In this document: positions 1 through 8,263 of the stretch, in pieces
Layout of the letters: each line of letters starts with the position of its first letter
Position numbering within the stretch: the stretch's first letter is position 1
Origin: Halorubellus sp. JP-L1
GTDB lineage: Archaea; Halobacteriota; Halobacteria; Halobacteriales; Natrialbaceae
NCBI RefSeq assembly: GCF_011440375.1
Contig: NZ_JAAOIR010000001.1
Span: 868,001-932,000, forward strand
Length of the DNA stretch: 64,000 nt
Direction of reading: 5' to 3'
Program-made: the position numbers and the translations under genes
Notes under the pieces: model-generated
The model's input: the letters and a program-made list of their open reading frames with translations, nothing else
Told to the model about the DNA's origin: nothing
Databases searched by the model: none

Positions 1-957
1 CGCGGCGTCCGCGTCGGCGGGGTCGGCCGCCGCCGGCTCCGCGTCGTTCTCGACGCTGGACGCCGTCTCGGACCCCTCGACCGTCGCGTCTGCGTCGGTC
101 GAAACCGCGTCGGTCGAGTCCGCGTCGGTCGCTGCTGCACTCGACTCGTCGTCGGCGCTCGCAGCGGATTCGGGTGCGTCCGCCGTGACCGCGCCTTCGT
201 CAGTCGTGGTCACGGCAGCGACGGCGTCGCCGAGGTCCGTGGCGATGTCGGCGTACGTGTGCGTGCCGTCGCCGGCGTCGCTCGGCGAGCGGTCGTACGC
301 GTCGACCTCCTCGCGGTCGCCCGCGACGACTTCCGCGGCGTCCACCGCGAGATCGTACAGGCCCGCGAGGTACGCGGGCGTCGTCCCGTAGTGGTCGAGT
401 GCGAGCGCCGAGCCGGACGCTGCCGCAGCGGGGACGTCGCGCGCGTCGAGCGCGGCCTCGAGGTCGTCGCCGGTCGCGTCCAGTTCGGCCGCGGCGGCGA
501 GCGTCCCGACGCGGTCGACGGTGTGCTCTGCGGTCCGGACCACCCAGCGGTCGCGCGTGTCCGCGTCGACCGTGTTGATGCTCTCCGGGCGGATGCTCGT
601 GAACACGCGGTCGGAGTCCTCCGGCGAGAACGTCCGCGCCTTGCCCGTCACCGCGACGAACGCCGGCGGGTCGAGGCGTTCGAGCGCCGCCATCTCGTCG
701 GGCTGGTACTGGCCGGCGTACACGACGAACGCGCCCGTCGGGTCGACGATCCGCGCCCGCAGGACGTCGTCGTTCACGTCCTCGATCTCGGTGAGGACGC
801 CGACGACGAACAGGCGGTTCGCGCGAGCGCCCGTCGGCGTAACGACGTAGTTCGGCGCGCGCTCCTCCTCGCCCTCCTGGTAGTCGAGGTTCGCGTCGTC
901 GAACTCCGCCGCGAACACGCGGTACGCGGTCTCGCGGTTGCCGGGGAGCTCCGTCAT
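1..957 (-). CDS. RPA-associated protein, 3' end outside the window
   Basis: The minus-strand frame starts at the ATG at 957-955 and stays open to the window edge (319 codons visible). The translation begins MTELPGNRETAYRVFAAEFD and reads through an OB-fold-like region (residues about 25-130, with RIVDPTGAFVVYAG) to a low-complexity, Ala/Asp/Ser-rich region. This matches the haloarchaeal RPA-associated protein family (COG3390), which is encoded directly after RPA and is thought to act with it in DNA replication and repair. Its ATG overlaps the stop of the upstream rpa gene in an ATGA, so the two are almost certainly co-transcribed. A phosphoesterase gene often follows in other haloarchaea but would lie outside the window. 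Confidence 0.85.
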   Translation of the reverse strand, partial: MTELPGNRETAYRVFAAEFDDANLDYQEGEEERAPNYVVTPTGARANRLFVVGVLTEIEDVNDDVLRARIVDPTGAFVVYAGQYQPDEMAALERLDPPAFVAVTGKARTFSPEDSDRVFTSIRPESINTVDADTRDRWVVRTAEHTVDRVGTLAAAAELDATGDDLEAALDARDVPAAAASGSALALDHYGTTPAYLAGLYDLAVDAAEVVAGDREEVDAYDRSPSDAGDGTHTYADIATDLGDAVAAVTTTDEGAVTADAPESAASADDESSAAATDADSTDAVSTDADATVEGSETASSVENDAEPAAADPADADAA

Positions 958-2231
958 GCTCTCACCTCCTCGAGGAAGGCACGGGCGCGTTCGGCGGGGT
1001 CGTCCTCCACGCGCTCGAACGTGCTCGCGTCCAGGTTCCCGCCGTACTCGTCGACCGACAGGTGCCCGCGCACGCGGAACTCGGGGCCGACGATCTCCTC
1101 GCGGATGTCGTCCGCGACGACCTCCTGGTCCATCGCCTCCCGCGCCTGCTCCTTCGCGTCCTCCAAGGTGCCGCCGTACACGCGCTCGCTGAGGTCGCGG
1201 TCGAGCACGACCGTCGTCGTCGCGGTGCCGTCGTCGAGGATCGCCTTCACGCGCATGTCGTCCTCCGCGTCGACCTCCCCGTGACTCCGGCACTGGCCGT
1301 TCTGGACGACGCGATTGCACTCCGGACAGCGCTGGATGAGCCCGGAGCCGTCCCGGACCTCGATCACGTTCCCGGAGACCTCGACGTCGTACACGCCACC
1401 GCCCGTGACGGCGTCGAAGATGCTGTCCGCGGCGACTGCGTCGCCGACCTCGATCTCACGGTCGAGTTCCGTGACCGTCGAGAACTCGCTCACGTTCAGT
1501 TCGGGGACGCCGCGATACTCGCGGACGTACCCGTTCTCGATGCGGACGTTCCCGCCGGCTTCGATGGCCGCGTTCGCCGTCCAGTCCGTGAACGGCAACC
1601 GTCCGGTCTCGTCGGCGAGCACGCCGCTGAGGATGTCCGTCTCGCCGTCCCGGCCGTCGATGGTTCGGCGCTCGACCTCCTCGATCGTCACCTCGACGTT
1701 CCGGCCGCGGTCGCCCGGCGACAGCTCGCGGACGGTGCGGTCCCCGCCGACGTCGTAGGGGACCTCGAGCGCGTCGTCGAGGACGCTGACGCTCGTCGAC
1801 TCCCCGAGGTTCAGTTCGGGTTCGCCCTCCCACTCGCGGACGCCCGCGTTCCCGACCTGGAGCGTCTGCCCGGTCTCCAGCCCGAAGTCGTTCCACGCCG
1901 TGAAGTCGATCGTCCCCGTCTCGTCGGCGAACTCGCCCTCGTAGATCGTCTGCGTGTCGCCCTGGTACTGGATGGAGCGCCGACCGACAACGAGCACGCG
2001 ACCCGTCAGCGTGACCGACCCGCTCTCTGTCGTGACGTCCGCGACGTCCATCGCCGTCGGGCCAGAGCTCCCGCCACCGCTCGACCCGTCGCCGTACTTC
2101 CGGCGAAGGCTCTGCACGGCCTCGTCCATCGGCACGCTGTACGACACCAGATTCTCCAGGTCCTCTTTGACCTCCTGTTTGTCGACACCGAGGTCGGAGG
2201 AGAGCTCCTCGGCGCGGTCTTCGAGACTCAT
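954..2231 (-). CDS. rpa: Replication protein A (single-stranded DNA-binding, three OB folds plus zinc finger)
   Basis: This 425-residue protein binds single-stranded DNA during replication, repair and recombination. It has a short helical N-terminus (1-45), a Gly/Ser linker, and three OB-fold regions at roughly 60-155, 165-260 and 270-410. The third carries a zinc-finger motif with C302, C305, C314 and H317, typical of the archaeal RPA that pairs with an RPA-associated protein. The start is the ATG at 2231, with a TATA-like ATTTATAT centred 27 nt upstream, so the mRNA is probably leaderless. The next gene overlaps its stop by 4 nt. Length and domain order fit the family well. Confidence 0.92.
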   Translation of the reverse strand: MSLEDRAEELSSDLGVDKQEVKEDLENLVSYSVPMDEAVQSLRRKYGDGSSGGGSSGPTAMDVADVTTESGSVTLTGRVLVVGRRSIQYQGDTQTIYEGEFADETGTIDFTAWNDFGLETGQTLQVGNAGVREWEGEPELNLGESTSVSVLDDALEVPYDVGGDRTVRELSPGDRGRNVEVTIEEVERRTIDGRDGETDILSGVLADETGRLPFTDWTANAAIEAGGNVRIENGYVREYRGVPELNVSEFSTVTELDREIEVGDAVAADSIFDAVTGGGVYDVEVSGNVIEVRDGSGLIQRCPECNRVVQNGQCRSHGEVDAEDDMRVKAILDDGTATTTVVLDRDLSERVYGGTLEDAKEQAREAMDQEVVADDIREEIVGPEFRVRGHLSVDEYGGNLDASTFERVEDDPAERARAFLEEVRA

Positions 2232-2254
2232 GCACGCGCTTTCGCCCCATTCGG

Positions 2255-2262
2255 ATATAAAT
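2255..2262 (-). promoter_or_regulatory. TATA-like element of the rpa operon
   Basis: ATTTATAT on the minus strand is centred about 27 nt upstream of the rpa ATG. This is the spacing expected for a leaderless archaeal transcript. Confidence 0.6.
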
Positions 2263-2366
2263 GGTTCGTGGCTGGCGTCCCTCTCGAGCGGCGGCCCTTC
2301 GCGAGACGCATGGCGGTCGTGGAGCGCACCGAAACCCTCCTACGACCGCCCCGCGAACGCTGGGGC

Positions 2367-3044
2367 ATGAACGTGGTGGTGAACGCGGCGACGAGCGTCG
2401 ACGGCAAGCTCTCGAGTCGGGAGCGCCGGCAGGTCGCGATCTCCGGCGACGACGACTTCGAGCGCGTCGACGCGCTCCGCGCGGATGCGGACGCGGTGAT
2501 GGTGGGCGTCGGGACGGTGCTCGCGGACGACCCGAGTCTCACCGTGAGGTCCGACGAGCGCGTCGCGGCGCGCGAGGGCCGCGGCGAGTCCGCGCAGCCG
2601 GCGCGCGTCGTCGCGGACTCGCGCGCTCGAACGCCGCCGGACGCGGCGGTGGTCGACGACAGCGCGCAGACGTACGTCCTCGTCGGCGCGGACGCGCCCG
2701 GCGACCGTCGCGCGCGCCTCGGGACCGACACAACCGAGGTCGTGGAGGCGGGCGGCGAGCGCGTCGACCTCGCCGCGGGCCTCGACGCGCTCGAATCCCG
2801 CGGCGTCTCCGAACTCATGGTCGAGGGCGGCGGCGAACTCGTCTTTTCGCTGTTCGACGCCGGCCTCGTCGACGAACTCACCGTCTACGTCGGGTCGAAG
2901 GTGATCGGCGGCCGGGACGCCCCGACGCTCGCGGACGGCGACGGCTTCCGCGAACCCGACTTCGTCGACCTCGAACTCGAGGACGTCGACCGCGTCGACG
3001 ACGGCGTCCTCCTCGCGTACGACGTCGAGGACGCAAACGAGTGA
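2367..3044 (+). CDS. arfC: 2,5-diamino-6-(ribosylamino)-4(3H)-pyrimidinone 5'-phosphate reductase
   Basis: This 225-residue protein of the RibD C-terminal/dihydrofolate reductase-like fold is close to the usual archaeal length. The family reduces the ribosyl side chain of the pyrimidinone intermediate to the ribityl form with NAD(P)H, in riboflavin and F420 precursor synthesis. Visible family features are the N-terminal NAATSVDGKL substrate-site motif, DALRADADAVMVGVGTVLADDPSL (positions about 31-54), and ELMVEGGGEL near residue 155. The ATG at 2367 is chosen because the family starts directly before this N-terminal strand; the frame is open upstream but antisense to rpa. No operon partner is adjacent. 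Confidence 0.85.
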   Translation: MNVVVNAATSVDGKLSSRERRQVAISGDDDFERVDALRADADAVMVGVGTVLADDPSLTVRSDERVAAREGRGESAQPARVVADSRARTPPDAAVVDDSAQTYVLVGADAPGDRRARLGTDTTEVVEAGGERVDLAAGLDALESRGVSELMVEGGGELVFSLFDAGLVDELTVYVGSKVIGGRDAPTLADGDGFREPDFVDLELEDVDRVDDGVLLAYDVEDANE

Positions 3045-3113
3045 GCTGACGGAGTCGTTGCGGGGACGACCGTCGCTCGGCGACGCGAAGCGAACGGAGA
3101 AGTCTGGAGGGCG

Positions 3114-3401
3114 CTAGTGCTGGTGGCCGGTCGCTTCGCCGAACGTGACGCCGAAGCGCTCCTCGAAGAGCGCCATCGTCTCCTGCTCGATCGCGTCGAG
3201 TTCGGGGTTGTCGCCCTCGTCGTGGTGCACGAGGTGGTGCGCGCGTGACGCGAACGACAGGAGCGTGATGTCGCCGACGACCTCCGACGGCGACTGGCCC
3301 TGTTCCGCGAGGACGTCCACGAGCCCGCTCGGGAGCTCGACCTCGTCCGCGTCCTCGTCCGTCTCGATACTGACCGTGATAGTTTCGACGTCGTCTGCCA
3401 T
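3114..3401 (-). CDS. Conserved small acidic haloarchaeal protein
   Basis: This 95-residue acidic protein has an N-terminal beta-rich segment (ETITVSIETDEDADEVELP) followed by a helical region with a His cluster (SRAHHLVHHDEGDN, about 53-66) and a C-terminal HQH. It looks like a small conserved haloarchaeal family (I associate it with DUF7545, not certain). No catalytic motif is visible and no function can be given. It is convergent with the reductase gene (69 bp apart) and faces away from the trxR-like gene. The His clusters could bind metal, but that is speculation. Confidence 0.65.
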   Translation of the reverse strand: MADDVETITVSIETDEDADEVELPSGLVDVLAEQGQSPSEVVGDITLLSFASRAHHLVHHDEGDNPELDAIEQETMALFEERFGVTFGEATGHQH

Positions 3402-3433
3402 ACCCGATGGAGGACGACCAGCCTGAAAACCCT

Positions 3434-3540
3434 ACTGACTCCGCGAGCAGACTACCGACTCCGCAAGCGTACGGCCGCCTCCAGGCGGCCGTTTCTCACA
3501 CCGACTCCGCAAGCATACAGCCGCCTCCAGGCGGCCGTTC
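3434..3540. repeat. Tandem repeat with two hairpins, probable terminator of the reductase gene
   Basis: CCGACTCCGCAAGC occurs twice (3455-3468 and 3501-3514), with a diverged third copy near 3436. Each of the two good copies is followed by a G+C hairpin, GCCGCC-TCCA-GGCGGC (arms within 3471-3492 and 3520-3535). The hairpins sit just past the stop codon of the minus-strand thioredoxin reductase gene. They look like a duplicated transcription terminator or 3'-end processing structure. Confidence 0.55.
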
Positions 3541-3565
3541 CTGTAACGTGAACCGCTTTGCGCCG

Positions 3566-4930
3566 TCAGTCGTCGGCCCGTGCGGTCGCGTCGGCGTCGG
3601 CGTCGGCGTCGGCTTTGGTGCGGGCGCGTTCGAGGTCCTCGAGGAACTCGTCGGCGTCGAGCGCGGCCTTGCATCCCATGCCGGCGGCGGTGACGGCTTG
3701 CTGGTAGTGGTAGTCGACGACGTCGCCGGCGCCGTAGATGCCGGGGACGCCCGTCTTCGTCTGGCCGCCGCCGAAGCCGCCTTCGGTCTTCAGGTAGCCG
3801 TCGGCGTCCATCTCCGCGCCGGTTCCTTCGAGGTACTCCGTGTTCGGCGTGTGACCGATGGCGTAGAACACCGCGCCGACGTCCATCTCGTACGCTTCGA
3901 CGGTGTCGTCGCCCGCGTCGAGTTTCTCCTTCGGGTGGCCGTCGGGGTGGGAGACGAGCGTGACGTGGTCGACGCCCCCTTCCTGCGACCCGTGGATCTC
4001 GGTGAGTTCGGTGTTCTTGAGGATCTCGATCTCGCCCTCGTCGACCTTGTCCATGACGCGGTCGATCCAGATGTCCTCGGCGCGGAACTCCTCGCGACGG
4101 TGCGCGATGTACACCGTGTCCGCGAACTTCGTGAGGAAGTTCGCCTCCTCCATCGCGGCGTCGCCGCCGCCGACGACGAGCATGTCCTCGTCGCGGAAGA
4201 ACGCGCCGTCGCAGGTCGCGCACGTCGACAGCCCGTACCCCATCATCTCGTCCTCGCCGGGGACGCCGAGCGTTCGCGCGGACGCACCGGAGGCGGCGAT
4301 GACGGAGTCGGCGGTGTAGACGTCGCCGTTGCTCATCTCGACGCGATGGGGCGTCCCGTTCTCGGGGTCGCCCGCGACGACGTCCTCGATGATGCCGTTC
4401 TTCGTGTCGGTACCGAACTTCGTCGCCTGCTCTTTCATGTTGTTGATGAGGTCGGGGCCGGAGATGCCCTCCGGGAACCCCGGGTAGTTCTCGACGTCCG
4501 TCGTCAGCGTGAGTTGGCCGCCGGGTTCGTCGCCCTCGATCACGAGCGGGTCGTTGTTCGACCGCGCCGCGTAGATCGCTGCCGTCAGGCCCGCGATGCC
4601 CGTGCCCGCGACGATCATCTTCCGGTGCTCCTCGACGTCCTCGTCGTCGCTCCCACCATCCGTCACGAGTCCGAGTTTCTCGTCGAGCTTCCCCTCCTGG
4701 TCGAGGGCGCTCGTCTCGTCCCACCCGCCGATGAGTTCGTCGTCGATGAACACTTCGGGCGCGGTCTGACGGCCGTCGGCGCGCTCGACCATCTCCTCGA
4801 ACGCGTCCTCGTCGCCGGTGACGTTGATCGTCTCGTACTCGACGCCCTTCTCGTCGAGCAGATCCTTGGCTTTCTCGCAGTACCCACAGTTCTCCTTCGT
4901 GTAGACCTCCACGCGGGGCGAATCTGTCAT
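3566..4930 (-). CDS. Glutaredoxin-thioredoxin reductase fusion (FAD/NAD(P)H disulfide reductase)
   Basis: This 454-residue protein has two parts. Residues 1-90 form a glutaredoxin fold with an active-site CGYC at 15-18 and the substrate-site TAPEVFID near 56-63. Residues about 105-430 form a thioredoxin-reductase-type flavoenzyme with FAD motif GTGIAG (109-114), redox CATC (237-240), NAD(P)H motif GGGDAA (254-259) followed by HRR, and the second FAD motif GIYGAGDV. The tail is a low-complexity Ala/Asp run. The enzyme should pass electrons from NAD(P)H through FAD and CATC, possibly to its own glutaredoxin domain. GTGIAG departs from the usual GxGPAG. It appears monocistronic, with hairpins downstream. 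Confidence 0.88.
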   Translation of the reverse strand: MTDSPRVEVYTKENCGYCEKAKDLLDEKGVEYETINVTGDEDAFEEMVERADGRQTAPEVFIDDELIGGWDETSALDQEGKLDEKLGLVTDGGSDDEDVEEHRKMIVAGTGIAGLTAAIYAARSNNDPLVIEGDEPGGQLTLTTDVENYPGFPEGISGPDLINNMKEQATKFGTDTKNGIIEDVVAGDPENGTPHRVEMSNGDVYTADSVIAASGASARTLGVPGEDEMMGYGLSTCATCDGAFFRDEDMLVVGGGDAAMEEANFLTKFADTVYIAHRREEFRAEDIWIDRVMDKVDEGEIEILKNTELTEIHGSQEGGVDHVTLVSHPDGHPKEKLDAGDDTVEAYEMDVGAVFYAIGHTPNTEYLEGTGAEMDADGYLKTEGGFGGGQTKTGVPGIYGAGDVVDYHYQQAVTAAGMGCKAALDADEFLEDLERARTKADADADADATARADD

Positions 4931-5066
4931 GTACGTCGTCCTACTCGCCGGACCGCTTTTACGATTGTGCTCGACTGCGCGTCTACCGCACCCCCGTCAA
5001 TTATACGCATCCGTAGTCGAACGGAGCCCCTGGCGTCGACCAGCGGACGGTCCCGGTCGGGTACCG

Positions 5067-5945
5067 TCAGTGGTCGAGTTCCAGTATCTCCACGTTCGCG
5101 TTCACCAATATCGAAGCCGACTCGTCGCCCACGTCGACGCCGAGTTCCGCGACGAGTGGATCCGTCTTCCGGATCACCGGAGCGTCGAACGTACACCACT
5201 CGAACTCCCAGAACGGCGTCTCCCGGAACGGGACGCCCGAGTCCGCGACCAGCGACTGGATCCGGGGGCGATTCGAGAGGACCAGCCCGACCGGCGCTCG
5301 GATTCCTGCGGGACACGCCGAGCAGCGCCCGACGACCGGAACCGCGTCGGGGTGCGTCGCGGCCGACGGCTCGACCTCGGTCGACATCGAGTGCGCACAG
5401 AACGGACAGACGCCGTCGTCCGCCAGCCCGATGTACGACCGAGTCCGTTGGGCGAACGCGTCCGCGAACGCCGCTGGCGCGTACGTCTCCACGGCCGCCG
5501 GGGGGAAGTCGAACCGCGTCAGGCGTCGTTCGCAGTCGGGACAGCGAACGACGCCCTCGCCCGCTCGATACCCGATATCGACCCCGTCGGACCCGCAGGC
5601 GCCACACCGCGAGTCGATCCGCTGGAACTGGCGGTTCGCGCCGAGTTCCAGCGAGCTCGACGCGATCACGTTCGCCGCTCGCAGCCCCGCCTGGTCGAGC
5701 AGATACCCTTCGTCGGTCTTCCGAACGTACTCGCCGACGAGTTGCCGGAGGTGGTAGTTGAACTGCCCGCTGTCGTCGACCGAGACCCGTTCGAACAACG
5801 CCGTGTAGTCGAGCGGGGTCTCGTCCGTGGCGAGCGCGTCCACGATCTCCAGGCGCGTCGCGTTCGCGAGTCGCCCGAACGAGTCGCCGTCGTTCGCGCC
5901 CCCGGAGCGCTCGTTCCCGTCCGGATTCTCGCCCTCTCGCCCCAT
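5067..5945 (-). CDS. Winged-helix regulator with zinc-ribbon C-terminal half (copy 1)
   Basis: This 292-residue protein has an N-terminal ArsR-like winged helix (about 22-95; FGRLANATRLEIVDALA, then DSGQFNYHLRQLVGEYV). The C-terminal half has four CxxC pairs (C114/C117, C135/C138, C180/C183, C208/C211), suggesting two zinc ribbons. It resembles the haloarchaeal HTH family I know as DUF7351. A paralog with the same layout lies at 8264-9172, on the other side of the GNAT/IMPase/HAD operon. The start is the ATG at 5945; upstream frame extension would run into the divergent gene. It probably binds DNA, with zinc or a small ligand sensed by the C-terminal part. Confidence 0.8.
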   Translation of the reverse strand: MGREGENPDGNERSGGANDGDSFGRLANATRLEIVDALATDETPLDYTALFERVSVDDSGQFNYHLRQLVGEYVRKTDEGYLLDQAGLRAANVIASSSLELGANRQFQRIDSRCGACGSDGVDIGYRAGEGVVRCPDCERRLTRFDFPPAAVETYAPAAFADAFAQRTRSYIGLADDGVCPFCAHSMSTEVEPSAATHPDAVPVVGRCSACPAGIRAPVGLVLSNRPRIQSLVADSGVPFRETPFWEFEWCTFDAPVIRKTDPLVAELGVDVGDESASILVNANVEILELDH

Positions 5946-6087
5946 ACGGGGACGCACACGACAGACTGTCTTAGAAGCCCTCCTTTGGTGGCGAACGGCG
6001 AGAATCGGCTCGTTGCAGCGAGCGGGGGAAGCCAATTTCTCCAAATCAACTTGCCGCGTCGCCGAGCACGTTCTATCGAAGACAGAC

Positions 6088-6708
6088 ATGCCAGGCCACA
6101 TCTTCCTCGAGGGGACGGACGTCGTCCTGCGAGTGATCGAACAGTGCGACCGCGACTTCGACGTCCTCGGTCGCGTCCGGAACGAGCCGACGTTCCGGCA
6201 CGACCTCCGGATCGACGGGCCGTGGACGCGGTCGAGCGTTCGCGAGTTCGTCGAGTCGGTCGCCGCGGACGATTCCAGCGTCAATCTCTTCGTCTGCCCG
6301 TGCGGCGAGGAACGGCACCGAGACGGACGCGAAACAGCACGCACGACAGCGGAGGGAGCCACGGCCGATTCCGGGCCGGAGACGCCGATCGCTGGAGCGG
6401 TGAACCTGTTCGACGTCGACGGGACGTCGGGGACGCTCAGCTACTGGCTCTTCGAGGCGTACAGGGGGACCGGGTACGCGACCGAGGCGGTGTCGCTGCT
6501 CCTCGACCACGCGTTCGACGAGCGCGGACTTCGCCGGGTGGAAGCCGAGGTGGTCGACGGGAACGACGCCTCCGAACGCCTCCTCGACCGGCTCGGGTTC
6601 GACCACGAAGGCACCGCTCGCGACGCCCGGTTCGCGCGCGCCGAGTTCGTGGACGCGCACCGGTTCGGCTTGCTGGCACCCGAGTGGAGCGGCGCGGGGG
6701 CAGCATGA
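6088..6708 (+). CDS. GNAT family N-acetyltransferase (RimJ/RimL-like)
   Basis: This 206-residue acyl-CoA-dependent acetyltransferase has the GNAT core at roughly 100-190. LSYWLFEAYRGTGYATEAVS contains the acetyl-CoA pyrophosphate loop (RGTGYA), and RRVEAEVVDGNDASERLLDRLGF is typical of the RimJ/RimL branch. A polar insertion near residues 75-95 is unusual and is probably a loop. The start is the ATG at 6088, after GACAG. Its stop overlaps the next gene in an ATGA, making it the first gene of a three-gene operon. The substrate is unknown. The sugar-phosphate-type hydrolases downstream suggest a small metabolite rather than a ribosomal protein, but this is inference. Confidence 0.82.
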   Translation: MPGHIFLEGTDVVLRVIEQCDRDFDVLGRVRNEPTFRHDLRIDGPWTRSSVREFVESVAADDSSVNLFVCPCGEERHRDGRETARTTAEGATADSGPETPIAGAVNLFDVDGTSGTLSYWLFEAYRGTGYATEAVSLLLDHAFDERGLRRVEAEVVDGNDASERLLDRLGFDHEGTARDARFARAEFVDAHRFGLLAPEWSGAGAA

Positions 6709-7526
6709 CGCGAACGGAACCCGGAGCCGAGTCGAGGCTCGACGACGTCCCGATCGCTCGACTCGAATCGGTCGCGACCGAGGCGGTTCGAGCGGGCGGC
6801 GACCGCCTCGCTGAACTCTTCGGAACCGACACGACGGCGGAGTTCCTCGCGCACGACGTCAAGTCCGCCGCCGACCGCGCGTCAGAGGACGCGATGCTCT
6901 CCGTCGTCCGCGACGCGTTCCCGACGCACGAGATATACGCGGAGGAGTCCGGGCGACACGGCGACCACTCCCGGTTCGAGTGGATCGTCGACCCGCTCGA
7001 CGGGACGAACAACTTCGAAGCCGGACTCCCGACGTTCACCGCGGCCGCCACGGTCCTCTCGGACGACCGTCCCGTGGTCGGCGCGATTTACGTCCCCGCG
7101 ACGGACGACACCTACGTCGCGAGCGTCACGGACGGGGTCCGATGGGACGGTCGGCAGGTATCGGTGACGGATTCGGGGCGTCGCCTCGACCCGGCCGCGG
7201 CCACCGTCGCGTCCGTGATCGGACACGACGTCAAGCGCGACGAACGCCGCCGCGACGCGGCCGCGTCGATCGACCGGCTCGTGGAGGCCCGGTGCAAGCG
7301 ACGACTGGAGAGCTGGTGCCCGACGCTTCACTGGGCGCTGCTCGCTCGCGGCCGGCTCGACGGCATCTACTGCTATCACCCCGACCGCGAGGAGCAGCGC
7401 CTCGGCGAGCTGTTCGCGGCGGAGGCCGGGCTGTGCACGGCCGCCAGCGGGGACGCGTACGTCGCGGCGACGACGCCGGAACTGAAAGCGCGCTTGCTCG
7501 ACTGCGTCTCGGAGGGCCGCGCATGA
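6705..7526 (+). CDS. Inositol monophosphatase family phosphatase
   Basis: This 273-residue, Mg-dependent phosphatase belongs to the IMPase/FBPase-like superfamily. Metal-binding residues are visible in AEESG (E80/E81) and in WIVDPLDGTNNF (D96, D99), the family signature. The second signature (usually WDxAAG) is replaced by HPDREEQRLG before AEAG, which keeps the aspartate. Candidate substrates are inositol phosphates, fructose-1,6-bisphosphate or a related sugar phosphate. It overlaps the GNAT gene upstream and the HAD gene downstream by ATGA, so expression of the three is coupled. Confidence 0.85.
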   Translation: MTRTEPGAESRLDDVPIARLESVATEAVRAGGDRLAELFGTDTTAEFLAHDVKSAADRASEDAMLSVVRDAFPTHEIYAEESGRHGDHSRFEWIVDPLDGTNNFEAGLPTFTAAATVLSDDRPVVGAIYVPATDDTYVASVTDGVRWDGRQVSVTDSGRRLDPAAATVASVIGHDVKRDERRRDAAASIDRLVEARCKRRLESWCPTLHWALLARGRLDGIYCYHPDREEQRLGELFAAEAGLCTAASGDAYVAATTPELKARLLDCVSEGRA

Positions 7527-8221
7527 CGGCCCGATCTTCCCAGCGGCAGTACGAGGCGGTCGTCTTCGACCTCGACAGGACCCTCGTCGAGCACGTCCAG
7601 GACGCCGCGGCCCTGTTCGAGGCCGCGTGTGCCGACGTCGGCATCGAGCCGTTCTGTCGCCCCGAGACGCTGGAACTCGCCGCCGACGTCGTCCGGGAAG
7701 GAGCCGCCGAGCTGGACGCCGAGAGCTACGAACGCCGCGTGTTCGCGACCGCGGCGGCGGCCACCGGGTCCGACGTGCCCGCGAGCGACCTCGTCCGGGC
7801 GTACAACGACGTCCTGGACAACCACGCGGTCGCCCTCCGTCCCGGGGCCGAGGCCGCGGTCGAAGCGGCGACCGACCTCGCCACCGCCGTCGTGACGAAC
7901 GGCCCGGAGGACACGCACGCGAAGAAGCTCCGAGCGGTCGACCTGACCGACCGGTTCGACGCGGTCGTCTACGGGAGCGACGTGCCGCGAGTGAAACCGG
8001 CGAGCGATCCGTTCGAACTGGCCCTCGCCCGCCTGGACGTCGACCCCGGTTCGGTCCTCAAAGTCGGCGACTCGCTCTCGAAGGACGTCGACGGCGCGAA
8101 CGAACTCGGCATCGACACCGCGTGGGTCCCCTTCGGCGACGGACGCCGGGGCGCGAACGACCCTGAGCCGACGTACACGCTGTCATCGCTCGCGGACCTC
8201 CCGGAGATCCTCTCGTCGTGA
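7523..8221 (+). CDS. HAD superfamily hydrolase
   Basis: This 232-residue HAD hydrolase has all four motifs: DLDRT with nucleophile D16 and D18, TNG at 125-127, K158 in RVKPASDP, and GDSLSKDVDGA (D183, D188) for Mg binding. A helical cap lies between motifs 1 and 2 (about 25-105), as in phosphoglycolate phosphatase-type enzymes. It is the last gene of the GNAT-IMPase-HAD operon (ATGA overlap). Two phosphatases of different folds plus an acetyltransferase in one operon suggest turnover of a phosphorylated metabolite. Its identity cannot be read from sequence. Confidence 0.87.
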   Translation: MTARSSQRQYEAVVFDLDRTLVEHVQDAAALFEAACADVGIEPFCRPETLELAADVVREGAAELDAESYERRVFATAAAATGSDVPASDLVRAYNDVLDNHAVALRPGAEAAVEAATDLATAVVTNGPEDTHAKKLRAVDLTDRFDAVVYGSDVPRVKPASDPFELALARLDVDPGSVLKVGDSLSKDVDGANELGIDTAWVPFGDGRRGANDPEPTYTLSSLADLPEILSS

Positions 8222-8263
8222 CTGCAGCGGTGCTGCACTCGTCGTGACCGCGGCGGCGACCCG

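Noticed and set aside
1062-2366. Plus-strand frame extending the reductase gene upstream through rpa
   Set aside because: The extension is antisense to rpa, and homologs start at the ATG at 2367.
6705-7526. Defective IMPase because WDxAAG is missing
   Set aside because: HPDREEQ keeps the aspartate, and related archaeal members show the same replacement.
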